Assembly: GCA_941918925.1 (NCBI GenBank)
Contig: OW799233.1
Coordinates: 106,571,833-106,635,832 of the forward strand
Origin: Phyto melanocephala
Taxonomy: Eukaryota > Arthropoda > Insecta > Diptera > Rhinophoridae
Direction: 5' to 3'
Length of the DNA stretch: 64,000 bases
Shown here: one piece after another, positions 34,494 through 46,000 of the stretch
How the letters are laid out: each line of letters opens with the position of its first letter
Numbering within the stretch: the first letter of the stretch is position 1
Notes under the pieces: generated by a model
What the model saw: only the letters and a program-made list of their open reading frames with translations
Database searches by the model: none
Told to the model about the DNA's origin: nothing
Translations under genes and position numbers: made by a program

Positions 34494-35700
34494 AGGGTGT
34501 CCCAAAATTAACGCAATGTTTGAAGAGTGTCTGATTTTAATTGCTGTCGAGTTGTTTTTTTAAGAAATGCAAACGTTTCACTGCACAAATGGTGACAAAT
34601 TAAAATCTTGTGTTAATCTGGGGAACCCCTTAAAATTTTGCATTGTATAAGAGGAACATAATCGTATTGGATTGTATGATTGCAGTTAAATATATATAAA
34701 TATATACCGAGTTGCGTTCGGAACAGCAAAAGATGTAACCCTTTCAGTTTAATAAAAATATTTTGCAATTAGCTATTATCCTGTGATATCAAACTGTTAT
34801 TACATACAATCATAATATGAAGCTATACAATAATTAAAAATATCATAAAATGTTTTTTTTTAATAATTTTATATTTTATTTTTAAATAGTTGTATGATAA
34901 AAAGTTATTCACAGTATTGACCACTTTATGATATGAGCTTTTTCCATCTCTCCGGTAACATAAAGATTCGGTCAATTTAATTTAAGATACCCTGTTCTGA
35001 AGCGTATTTCAGAGTTCTGTATCGATCGATAAAAATAATAGCCGAATGGTGAAAGGTCTAGACTGTAAGGTGGGTGAAGCAAAACTTATTAAAAAATTGT
35101 TTTCAATAGTTTTAAACAGTTATTGGAACATGCGGCCGAGCTTTGTCATGATGGACTATCGCGGATTCATGTCTGGCTGCATATTCCAGGTGTTTTACGA
35201 GCAATACGAGGCAATTGAGTTGCATTTGGTACAGGTGCCCTGAGATGATCTAGCCAGATATCAGCAGTAAAAGATAGATCCCTGTTAGTCCCATCAAATA
35301 TAGAGCATTATCTTTGCGCTAAGGATATTTGTGTTTGGTGTCGGATTACTGGTTGACTTTGCATTACGTACGATTCCTTGTGCTTTGAGTTATTGTAACA
35401 AATTAATTTTTTATCAGAAGTAATGATTCAGTATAAAAATAATTTTCTTTTTAGGCAGCATTTCGGTCTAGCAGAATTTTCCTTCAAGGTTTCTGGACTT
35501 CAATTCGCAAAGCAGCGAATTTTCTTACATTTGGGTGAGTTTTGCTGCTGGGAACGGTTTTGAAATTGTTGCTTAATTATCTTTCAATTTTTTTGAATGG
35601 CCAGGGCGGTGTTTGCCTTCCTTGTTCAAATGAACACTTGTTTAACGCACACAATATCTCAAATTTATACAAAAAATTCAAAAGCCTTACAAGATTTATA
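34494..35700 (-). mobile_element. mariner element relic (Mos1-like lineage)
   Basis: The 3' end is marked by ATACAGGGTGTCCCAAAATT at 34494, a typical mariner-type tip. The coding relic reads leftward from about 35650. The right end is not identified. The copy is old: many stops and shifts. It belongs to another lineage than the copy at 26325. Confidence 0.7.
34860..35600 (-). pseudogene. mariner transposase relic
   Basis: Minus-strand pieces in several frames: TSNPTPNTNILSAKIMLYI then WWD (about 35370-35280), matching the conserved block P-K-P-N-I-H-x-K-K-V-M-L-x-I-W-W-D; AIVHHDKARPHV (about 35175-35130) with the second catalytic Asp (35147-35145); HPPYSLDLSPFGYYFYRS (about 35075-35020) with the third Asp (35058-35056); and YVTGEMEKAHI (about 34960), the C-terminal block. 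The second and third Asp are about 30 codons apart with a frame change, against 34 residues in mariner, so a small deletion lies between. Dead copy. Confidence 0.75.
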
Positions 35701-36351
35701 TCATAAACTGTGTGGTAAAAGGTCACTTGAATCTGGCAAAAGTACCGGTGAAATGCTTTAAACCCAACAATGAAAATTTAGCACAAAAATACCATATACT
35801 CTAAGAATACATTTACCGTATGTATGTATATAAGAGCATTACTTGAAAAGAGCAAGATCGACTACGAAAGTTTAAATATAAAATATATGTGAGCTGCTAC
35901 GTTCACGTACTGCTTTAAAAAGATTTTTTCGTATCATGTTATTTTCTTAAGTTATTGAAAAAAAATAGACAAATTCTCGATATTATATTTATTCAAATAT
36001 ATAGACATCAACCTTTACGTTACATAGCAGTGCCACACCATTAAATCCTATTTTAGAAATTTGTTTGTGACTACATATGCTCTCCAGTTATATGACAATT
36101 AACCCATATGATGTATGATGTATGATGTATGAATAATATTAAGGTTGTAAGTAAGGTAATTTAAAAAAATTTAAAGAAGGTTAGTAACATGTTATGAATA
36201 AAAAAAACAGGTTTAGCGGTCTGGCCCCAACTTTAGGTTTAACATAATTGCTTTTTATTTCTTATATATAAAGATAGAATAAAGGGAAAAACAAAAGATT
36301 AAAGAAGAAGAAAATAATACTTAGAAAAAATATGGCGATTATTATATATAT
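35701..36351. other. AT-rich spacer
   Basis: Contains a short (ATGTATG)n-like run near 36110-36135. No gene recognised. Confidence 0.5.
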
Positions 36352-36442
36352 TACTAGCATTTAACCCGCTACTTCGTTAGCGCAGTTCTTACTATTTATT
36401 GAATAAAATACCAAAAGTATCATAAAAATCAAAAAAGTACTT

Positions 36443-38150
36443 TTTTGGTTGCCCATGACATTTTCAGTCTCACCTTGTATCAATAGTCACTAATTTCAAA
36501 ATTATAGCTTCGCAAACGTTGAAAATACAAAAAGTACCATAAAAATTCAATTGTACAATCCTACCTTCATAAACGTGGAATATACAAAAGGTACCACAAA
36601 AATTCAAAAAAGTACCTTTTTGGTCGCCCATAACATTTTTAGTCTCACCTTGTATCAATTGTCACTAATTTCAAAATTCTAGCTTCGCAAACGTTGAAAA
36701 TAAAAAAAGTACCACAAAAATTCAAAAAAGTACCTTTTTGGTCGCCCATAACATTTTTAGTCTCACCTGGAATCAATAGTCCTTGATTGTACAATCCTAC
36801 CTTCATAAACGTAGAAAATACCAAAAGTACCACAAAAATTTAAAAAAGTACCTTTTTGGTCGACCATAACATTTTCGGTCTCACCTTGTATCAATAGCCA
36901 CTTATTTTAAAATTCTAGCTTCGCAAACGTAGAATATATAAAAAGTACCATGCAAATACAAAAAAGTACCTTTTTGGTCGCCCATAACATTTTTAGTCTC
37001 ACCTTGTATCAATTGTCACTAATTTCAAAATTCTAGCTTCGCAAACGTTGAAAATACAAAAAGTACCATAAATATTCAAAAAGTACCTTTTTCGTCGCCC
37101 ATAACATTTTTTGTCTCACCTAGAATCAATAGTCCTTGACTGTACAATCCTACCTTCATAAACGTAGAAAATACCAAAAGTACCACAAAAATTCATAAAA
37201 GTACCTTTTTGGTCGCCCATAACATTTTTAGTCTCACCTTGTATCAATTGTCACTAATTTTAAAATTCTAGCTTCGCAAACGTAGAATATATAAAAAGTA
37301 CCATAATAATTCAAAAAAGTATCTTTTTCGTCGCCCATAACATTTTTTGTCTCACCTAGAATCAATAGTCCTTGATTGTACAATCCTACCTTCATAAACG
37401 TAGCAAATACAAAAAGTACCATAAAAATTCAAAAAAGTAAGTTTTTGTTCGCCCATAACATTTTTAGTCTCACCTGGAATCAATAGTCCTTGACTGTACA
37501 ATCCTACCTTCATAAACGTAGAAAATACAAAAAGTACCATACAAATTCAAAAAAGTACCTTTTTGGTCGCCCATAACATTTTCAGTCTCACCTTGTATCA
37601 ATAGCCACTAATTTTAAAATTCTAGCTTCGCAAACGTTAAAAATACAAAAAGTACCATAAAAATTAAAAAAAGTACCTTTTTGTTCGCCCATAACATTTT
37701 TAGTCTCACCTTGTATCAATAGTCCTTGACTGTACAATCCTACCTTAATAAACGTAGAAAATACCAAAAGTACCACAAAAATTCAAAAAAGTACCTTTTT
37801 GGTCGCCCATAACATTTTTAGTCTCACCTGGAATCAATAGTCCTTGATTGTACAATCCTACCTTCATAAACGTAGAAAATACCAAAAGTACCACAAAAAT
37901 TTAAAAAAGTACCTTTTTGGTCGACCATAACATTTTCGGTCTCACCATGTATCAATAGCCACTTATTTTAAAATTCTAGCTTCGCAAACGTAGAATATAT
38001 AAAAAGTACCATAAAAATTCAAAAAAGTACCTTTTTGGTCACCCATAACATTTTTAGTCTTACCTGGAATCAATAGTCCTTTATTTTATAATTCTATCTT
38101 TATAAACGTAGAAAATACAAAAAGTACCATAGAAAAGCGAAAAAGTACAT
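36443..38150. repeat. 118-bp minisatellite with two alternating unit types
   Basis: About fourteen units of 117-119 bp; the word CGCCCATAACATTTT recurs near 36625, 36744, 36862 and onward to 38040. Type 1 carries CTTGTATCAA, CACTAATTT and CTAGCTTCGCAAACG; type 2 carries CTGGAATCAATAGTCCTTGA and TACAATCCTACCTTCATAAA. Order by eye: 1/2 fusion, 1, 2, 1, 1, 2, 1, 2, 2, 1, hybrid, 2, 1, 2. One hybrid unit near 37686 joins a type-1 head to a type-2 tail. All units share AAAAAGTACC(T)TTTTGGTCG. Confidence 0.9.
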
Positions 38151-39023
38151 TTTTGGTCCAAGTTCCAAATTCCAAGTTTAAAATGTTCAAATGTCTATGT
38201 AACAAAATATTTTAATAAACATGATTTAAAGTCAGTAAATCTACTCTTTTTTACATAAAAGTAATTATGTTCTAAAAAGTACCAAACTCTTCCCGATTTT
38301 TCCCTTTTCTACCCTGCTATGAATGTGTTTCAATTTTTACTAAATTACATAATTTTTTATGTCTAGTGAAATCCCAATTAAAAATTTTGTGAAAATTGGC
38401 CGTCTAATTAGGAATTACTTACATTTTCCGGAATTTTACCCTTTTTGGTACCTTTTTTGTCCCCCGAAAAGTTTCTAAAAATTTCCCCTAAATAGTTGTC
38501 CATATTCTATTAGGAAATAATAATTGTCAAATGTTGTCCCATTGAATAATATAAGAAAAGTTTCTTTTAAAAAAAGTACCAAAAAAGGGACAATTTTTAG
38601 CCCTTATACATGCGAATTTGAAAAAAGTGCCGAATTCCTATTAATATTTTTTCGCAGATTACTTAATACAGTTTAAAGTTTTTTCCTAGCTTCATGCGTT
38701 TGGAAGTTACATAGGGTACCGAAAAAGTACCAAATTATAGTTTTTACCCGTTTTTTCCCCTTAGGGGTTGAAAATTCCAAAAAAGGCCAGACACCTGTCA
38801 GCTTATTTTTTGTGCAAATTACAATACTTTTTCAATTTAATTTGTATCATTTTTAGTTTAGCAGATATAAGATTACCGATTTTACCCGTTTTTACCCTTT
38901 TTTACCCCCTTAAAGTACGAATTTCCAAAAATCCCTTCTTAGTGGAGCTATACATCGAAAGAGGAACCGATTGTTCAAATTTCATGTCTCTAGCTCTTAG
39001 CGTTTGGGCTGTGCGATGATGAA

Positions 39024-39061
39024 TCAGTCAGTCAGTCAGTCAGTCAGTCAGTCAGTCAGTC
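39024..39061. repeat. (TCAG)n microsatellite
   Basis: About nine and a half TCAG units near the 3' end of the Family E copy, a common place for such runs in repeats of this kind. Confidence 0.95.
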
Positions 39062-39086
39062 ACGTTACTCTTTTATATATATAGAT

Positions 39087-42000
39087 AAAATTTTTCATAC
39101 TATAATCGTATAATGAGTCATAAGTGTACATACATACATACGAGTATTAAAATACAACATACATTTTCATATGCTTTTTATTGGAATTTATATATTTTAA
39201 TTGTACTAGTGGGTCAATAATTTATTAAATGCATTAGTGGTTTGATCTTAAGTTTGGACCACTAAAAATTATATATATTTATTGGTCGTTATTTTTTATA
39301 CGACAAGATTAAACATATTACTTATTTATTGTGTGCATTTTTATGGAGTAACAGCGAAAAGTATTTTTCAAATCCTTAATATCGAATATATTTTGTTAAT
39401 ATATATATATTTACCATTAATGCTTTAAGATTTCTCAATTTTTGTATAATTATGTAATTAATTTGTGCTTACATGACCCAATTTGCTAAACGTATGGGTA
39501 TATATGCAAGCACATATAGACACCCAATTGATGTACATATGCAAGCACATATTGAAACCCATTTATTTATTTGTTTGTTTAATCGACTGATAGTATTACT
39601 TTTGTACTTTGTAGTCGTTAATACTGTGTATGTGTGACTTTATCATCTTTATTGTTTTGCAATTTGAAGCAACATTTTTCATTTAACTCGCGCAAAGCTA
39701 AATAAAGAAATCAAAACAATTCCAAAAAAACATTTAAATATTTTAATCCAAAAGCCCGTTTAATTTATTTTGTTTCTTGTTCTCTGCTCTGCACATTTAG
39801 ATGTGAGTTGTTTGCTAAAGTAAAATACATTTGTATATGTATGTGTTTGTGTTAAAGTCTGCTGTTGTTATGTGCTACTAAATGTACAATAAAATTGCTA
39901 AATTAAATAAGAATAAGAATAAAATAAAAAAATGAAATTTTAGAAAATTGTTAAGCTCTTTACCTTTACTTGCTTTATTTCTCAAGCAATCAAATCAATG
40001 GCAACAACAACAACAACTATATTAACTAAAATTGTAGTACCAAAGCAACAATAAGAAAAATAGAAATAATAATAAGGAAAACAATATAAGTAAAAGAATA
40101 AAAAAAAGAATAGAAAATAGAAAGTAGAAAAACTGACAAATGGAATTTAGAAAAGACTCAATCGTGTGCAAAGCTTGTGAATCAATGAGATTGTCTTAAA
40201 CACTAACACGCACACACATGAACTCCAGCACAGTTTTATTTTTATATATTTAACCTACATACAGACATATACCCATGTATATTCATATACATATACACTA
40301 AATAATACACACATCTATTTTCATAGTCTCCTATAAAAACAGCTTAAATCAACTCTACCAATCAAGATAATACGCGAATTTGTGGTAAAATAAAATACTA
40401 CAGTCAGTTCAATTCATTTCATTTATTTATTTCAGTTCTTATATATTTTTTTTCCTTCTGTGGCTGAAAGCAACAAGAAATGAATTGTTAGAAATGGCAT
40501 AAAATAAAAGAAAAAAGTACATACAATAGAAAAACTTAATTAAAAAGGCGTAAATTAGTACTGAATAAAATAGCGTTTGTTTATTGAAGAGTATATATGC
40601 ATATATGTTAGTGTATGGGTGTGAGCTCAGTATTCAAGGAACAATTATTTTTTTTTTCTCCTTTAAATGAATATTACCTGTAGAAATAACAAACAAAATA
40701 AAATTCCTTTTAATTGTTTCCTATTTTTTCTATTGTTTGTGCTATTAATACTCATTGGATGGGAGAATAAAGTCTTTTGCTGGTAGCATGCTAGATGCTT
40801 CATTTATTTAATTATTAGGGCCTAATTAAGAAGAAAAATTTAAGATTTGTCACCATTTCAATTCAATTCATTTAATTCTTCATCAGTTTCTATAACTTTA
40901 ACTTTAATAGTTTTAAAGTTAATTGCTAATTATGCTGAATGGTAAATACCGTGCCTACCGGAAAATAACAATTAATTAAATAGTGAAAAATAAGTTAGCA
41001 TTCATATTGTATAAAACCTGATCATAATGTTAAAATTTTCGCTGAAAGTTTAACTAAAACAAAAAGTACTAAATTTTGAAATGGTAATTATGTATCAAGA
41101 TTAAAGGATGTTAAAAATTACCAAATTATCTTACGGCATTAATTAGACTTCAACCAAACTTTGATGAAAATAAAACAAATCGTCCTTTGATTAAAACAAT
41201 ATGCAAACAATTTGCTATTTAGGATTTGGGATTATCTGTTCATAGTGTTAAGATCTTACGTTTGATATCTACTTATATTGAGTGTTGAAAAAATATGAAA
41301 TCGTCTGCAGGTCAAGCCCTCGATGAGGTTGAAAAAGTATAATCAACCATTTTGTTTTAAAAGACATTTTAAATATGAATTTGAGTCTCTTACATTAGCT
41401 ATCTTGAAGGTAAAAAAATTTAATTTGTGTTTGCATATAATAGGAGAAACACGGAGGCATTTGTATTCCACTGTTTAAATCTCAGTCAGTTTCAAACCGA
41501 TGTGCGTGTTTTGTTATAAGTTTAGTTTCGAGATTAGAATGAGCATCACGTGTTAAAATTATTTGAAAGCTTGTAAATTTGATATATATAATCATGTCTT
41601 AAAATTATTTGAAAGCTTGTAAATTTGATATACATATAAACATTTTTTGATAATCTTGCCGATAAAGAATAGATTTGTCAAAAAATTACTACAAAGAACT
41701 CTAAAGATAATTTATGTTTATTAATAATAAGAGACACAGCGGACAATTTCTAAATTTTCTCTTTAAAAATACGGGGAAAAACAGAGAAAGTATTATTAAT
41801 GAAATTTAAACAGATTACAGACCGCTTACAAGTTTCCAATACTAATTTTTTCTTGAGTTTTTTTGATGACTTAAAGTGAGTGAAATATATGGAGGCCTTA
41901 AAAGCTGATTTCAATAGACATTCGAGCAGACAAGTATCACAAATGAATATTGCAGAAAATACAAACAGAATAACAAAACCCTTGGCAACTTCGTTGAAGG

Positions 42001-42419
42001 TTATAAAAAGGAATCTGCATTCAGTGGGTTTTATATTTTTACGTAAACGTGTAAAATAACCATTTAATCCATGTTTTTGCTTTCGTATGACTCTGTCGTA
42101 AGAGTGGTAGGAATAAAATAAGACTCATCAGAAACAATGACAGTCGTTTGACCGGTCATACTACTAGCGATAGTAATGAATATATAAGTCACGACGTAAA
42201 ACAACAATTTTATACAGTTTTTAAGGGTAAAATGAAAAGCTTGATGGAAACTTTCGTGTACGTGTGATTATGTATCTCCCTCTTGCCTGTAAGTTATAAA
42301 TATCTGAAATGCCTACTTACTCTACTCCTATTTGCCAATCAACGATGATATAAAAATCAATCACACTTGACTAATTTTTTGCAGCTTCAACAACCGAGAG
42401 GGTGAATCTGGGTAACAAA
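39087..42419. other. AT-rich DNA; possible decayed repeat near 41430-41520
   Basis: Mostly featureless. At 41450-41520 the text AACACGGAGGCATTTGT, TTTAAATCTCAGTCAGTTTC and AAACCGATGTG is a diverged inverse of 26105-26160, so a scrap of Family C probably lies here. A near-exact 38-bp direct duplication (TTAAAATTATTTGAAAGC, TTGTAAATTTGATA) occurs at about 41553-41628. (CAA)n near 40005. No gene is seen. Confidence 0.45.
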
Positions 42420-42830
42420 TAAAAGAAATTGTCAAGCAAAATATGAAAACCTGTAACAAAATTAAAACAAAATGGAGGACAATAAATTTAAAGGTGGGTC
42501 ATATTTAGTAATTCAAAATTCGGTCCCTTTATACCAGTAACACAGCAAAGTAATATGCAGAAAACTTTAAATAAGTGTAAAATCTAAAATGGCTTTAAAA
42601 AAATTACTAAAAATATTTGTTTTAACCCCATGGGTATCGCACTAAAGAAGTTGAATAGTAGAATACAGTTAGCTATAAGAAATCAAATCAAAGATGGCGT
42701 CAGAAAAAGTAAGCAATAACTTTTATAATATTAAATCTGAAATCAAGGGTACGATGAGGCGATTCCATATAAATATATACATGATGGTGAAGCGTATTTT
42801 TAGATTCGGTACGTATATAGTGGCCAATGG
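42420..42830 (+). repeat. Family C repeat, 3' part
   Basis: Has serial blocks AAAATGGAGGAC, AAATCTAAAATGGC and AAATCAAAGATGGCGTCAG, then the terminal motif TGATGGTGAAGCGTATTTT and AGATTCGGTACG. Matches 27300-27525. It lies just left of the gypsy insertion. Confidence 0.55.
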
Positions 42831-42906
42831 CTAAATTTGTACTTAATTGGCATTTCGTCTTCATTAAGTCAGTTGACAAATGACAAGAAATTTCAATGTT
42901 GCCATA

Positions 42907-43071
42907 TGTGGGTTTTTTATTTTAATATTCAAATTATAACTAATTTTCTTTTATTTACAAAATGAAGTTTAAAACAATGTATTTTATTTATAGAACAAAA
43001 TTTAAACAAAATCAAGTATTCTATCTGTGGCGCTCACTCTACTCGTTCTTGCTACAAGTTTTTTTACCACA
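42907..43071 (-). repeat. 3' LTR (165 bp)
   Basis: Identical to 47607-47771 at an offset of exactly 4700 bp. It starts and ends with the short inverted TGTGG/CCACA. On the element's strand it should carry the polyadenylation signal; minus-strand AATAAA-like words are present (TAAATAAAATAC region). At 165 bp it is short for the superfamily. Confidence 0.95.
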
Positions 43072-43094
43072 TCTCGGCCATCCTGCGGGTTTAA

Positions 43095-46000
43095 TTAATC
43101 AGATTCAACATCAACACCATTTGACCACGGCTTCATGAATTCTGCACATGAAGTGGTACGTTTTGGACCTTCACATTCACCAAATTTGACAACATCGTAT
43201 GTATCATTCTGTTTCGTCTTAACAATCTGGTATGGGCCCAGATACTTCGGCTTAAGTTTGAGACCTGCTCCAAACTGAATCCTTTTGATGGCAACTAAAT
43301 CATGAACGTTGTATTGTTTGGACGGCTTACGACGGAGATCATAGCTTCTCTTATTCTCCAGTTGAACCTCTTGTATTTGTTGTTTCGCTGCTTGTCTTAT
43401 CTCGTTTCTTTGTTCCTCATGTTTAGCTGCAAATTCCCGTTCTACCAGCTCTTTAAGTTGAACATCATCTTTAGTTTTCATCTTGGTGCCAACAAGCACT
43501 TCAAATGGAGTGGTACCAATACTTCTATGGTACGTTGAGTTCATAATTTGTTGCACTTTTTCAACGAATTTGTACCATTTCGACGGGTCATCAATACTCA
43601 ACTTTGATAGAACTGAGACTATCACGCTATTAAGCCTTTCTACTTGTCCGTTTGCACGGGGGAGACCTGTTGTGATCAGAATCTGTGTTATTTTTTCCTC
43701 TTCGCAATAAGTCTTGAATTCTTCGCTTGTAAAGGCTGAACCACGATCTGATATAATCTGGAACGGATTACCGAAAATACTACTTTGTGATTGTAAGCGG
43801 GTAATGGCATCTTTGGCAGACGTTGTCTTTGTAGGGTATAACCAGCAAAACTTAGTAAACGAATCTATCACCGCAAAAATATGGTTGTACATTTTACTGG
43901 TCGATTCAAGTGGGCCTAGAAAGTCAATATGATACGTATGCAGCGGCGTTGCTTCTTTGTGCAGTGGATGCAATTTTCTCTCCTGCTTTCCTCGTTTCTT
44001 ATTCGTTATGATACATGGTATACAATTAGAAACAAACCTCTGTATTTTATCCTCTATTTTCGGTATAAAGTACTCATTACTTATCAGCTCTTTAGTTTTC
44101 TTAGTTGAGAAATGACCTTTTTCATGCGCCTTCTTTATGATTTCAGTATGCATACCTTTTGGAATCACCAATAATTCACAATCATTTACGATCTTATACA
44201 AAATGTCTCCCTTTAGAAAATAGTCGTTATACGATGACTTATCCTCTAGAATATGTTTTATGGTCATAAGGTCTTCATCTTGATTTTGTAAGTGTTGGAC
44301 TTTTGAAATAAGGTTATCTTCTTTTAAAACCATGATCGGATGACGACTTAGGGCGTCTACATGTCGCATTTGTGATCCAGGTCGATGTTCTACTGTGTAA
44401 TCGTATTCTTGCAGAAAAAGTATCCAACGAGCGACTCTTGTGCATAAATCCTTTTTGTCCAGCGTCTTCGTAAAAGCGTTGCAGTCCGTTACGAGTTTAA
44501 ATTGTAAACCAATCAAATATACCCTGAACTTCTTCAATGCCTCTATGACTGCTAACACCTCCAGCTCGTAGCTTGTATACTTTCGTTCTTGGTCGGTTGT
44601 CTTCTTGCTCATATAGTATACCGGATGCAAAAGATTGTCATGTGGAGATTTTTGTAGAAGAACTGCTACGTACCCGTCAATGGATGCATCAGTATGAACT
44701 TCGGTCTCAAAATTTTGGTTATACAAGTTCAATACTGGACCGTTACTTAAAATGTTTTTAAGAGCATTAAATGAAGTTATTTGTGCATCTTGAAACACAA
44801 ACTTTGCATTCTGCTTCTTAAGATCGGTAAGGGGCTTAGCAATAATTGAAAATTTTGGAATAAATTTTCTAAAGTAGCCTGCAAGGCCAAGGAACCTTTC
44901 CAACTGTTTGACATTTTGAGGGACTGGGTAACTAACCATTGCATTTGTTTTCTCGTCTGATGGTGATATACGCTGATTCTCAATAACGTGACCAAGGAAT
45001 TGAACTCTTTTTTTCAAGAAGTTACATTTTTTAATATTTATATCCAAACCGTAGTCCTCACTGACCTCTAATACACGTTTTAAATTAAGCAGTGCCTCGT
45101 CTTCATCTTTCGCTGGAATAATGATGTCGTCTATATATGGTAAAGCTATGCCTTCACGAGTCAAATTACGAAATATTGCATTTACATGCCGTTGAAATAC
45201 TCCGGGAGAGTTTGATAGCCCAAATGGAACTTTCAGAAACTGGTACTGGCCACTATGCGTAACAAACGATGTATATTTTCTGCATTCTTCATTTACGGAA
45301 ACATGGAAGAAGCCATTTCGCAAATCAATTGTGCTAAATATTAACGAATTTTGCAAACGATCAAGTTGATCCTCGATAAGGGGTAGAGGATAACGATCTT
45401 TTACGATTACCTTATTGATTCGTCTATAATCAATGCACAATCTAGGTGTAGAATCTTTTTTCCTTACTAACACAATCGGACTACAAAACTCTGATTCTGA
45501 TGGTTCTATAATACCTTCTTCCAACCACTTCTCAATCTGATTGTCTACAATACTTCTTTCTTTTATTGGTAGTCGTCTGGGATTACAGAATATAGGTCTC
45601 TCGTCCTTCAAAACTATACGCATTTCGATATTAGTGGTTTTGCACTTATTCGGTTTATAATTACGAATCATTTCTTCTACAGTTTGTTTAGCCCTATCAC
45701 TAGCTGTTTCTTCAATATTAATATCACTTACATTAGCATCAGCACATACATCCATCACCATAATACTATGCACTTCTTCAGAAATCTCATCGTTAACTCT
45801 ACTTATTTTCAGTCCATCAGGTGTAATTTTGATTTCAGCTAACTTACAGAATTCGTTTCCCAGTATCACTTCTACATCAATACAGGAGACTGAAACCACG
45901 TGAAAAGTTAAATCGTATTTTTCGCCTTCGATCACTACGCTGGCCTTAAAATTTCCAATTGGCTTAATCTTGTTGGAGTTATTACCAAATCCAATCAGAT

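Larger units (their letters stand above)
36352..39086 (+). repeat. Family E repeat with a large internal minisatellite
   Basis: Starts TACTAGCATTTAACCCGC, followed by TACTTCGTTAGCGC, and ends with a (TCAG)n run (39024-39061), CACGTTACTC and TTTTATATATATAGAT. These termini match 30614-31392. Inside are a 118-bp minisatellite (36443-38150) and a 0.9-kb tail (38150-39020) with repeated GTACC, TTTTTACCC and AAAAAGTACCAAA words. The repeat encodes no protein; open frames of 62 codons recur only because of the unit length. Confidence 0.75.

Noticed and set aside
36470..37776. Several 62-codon minus-strand frames with similar sequence
   Set aside because: They recur at multiples of the 118-bp unit and simply reflect the minisatellite; frames break at unit variants.
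36443..38150. CRISPR-like array
   Set aside because: Units are contiguous 118-bp repeats without unique spacers, in a eukaryotic repeat; no cas genes.
43302..44995. Frames of 62-78 codons opposite or overlapping pol
   Set aside because: Shadows of the pol reading frame without independent motifs.
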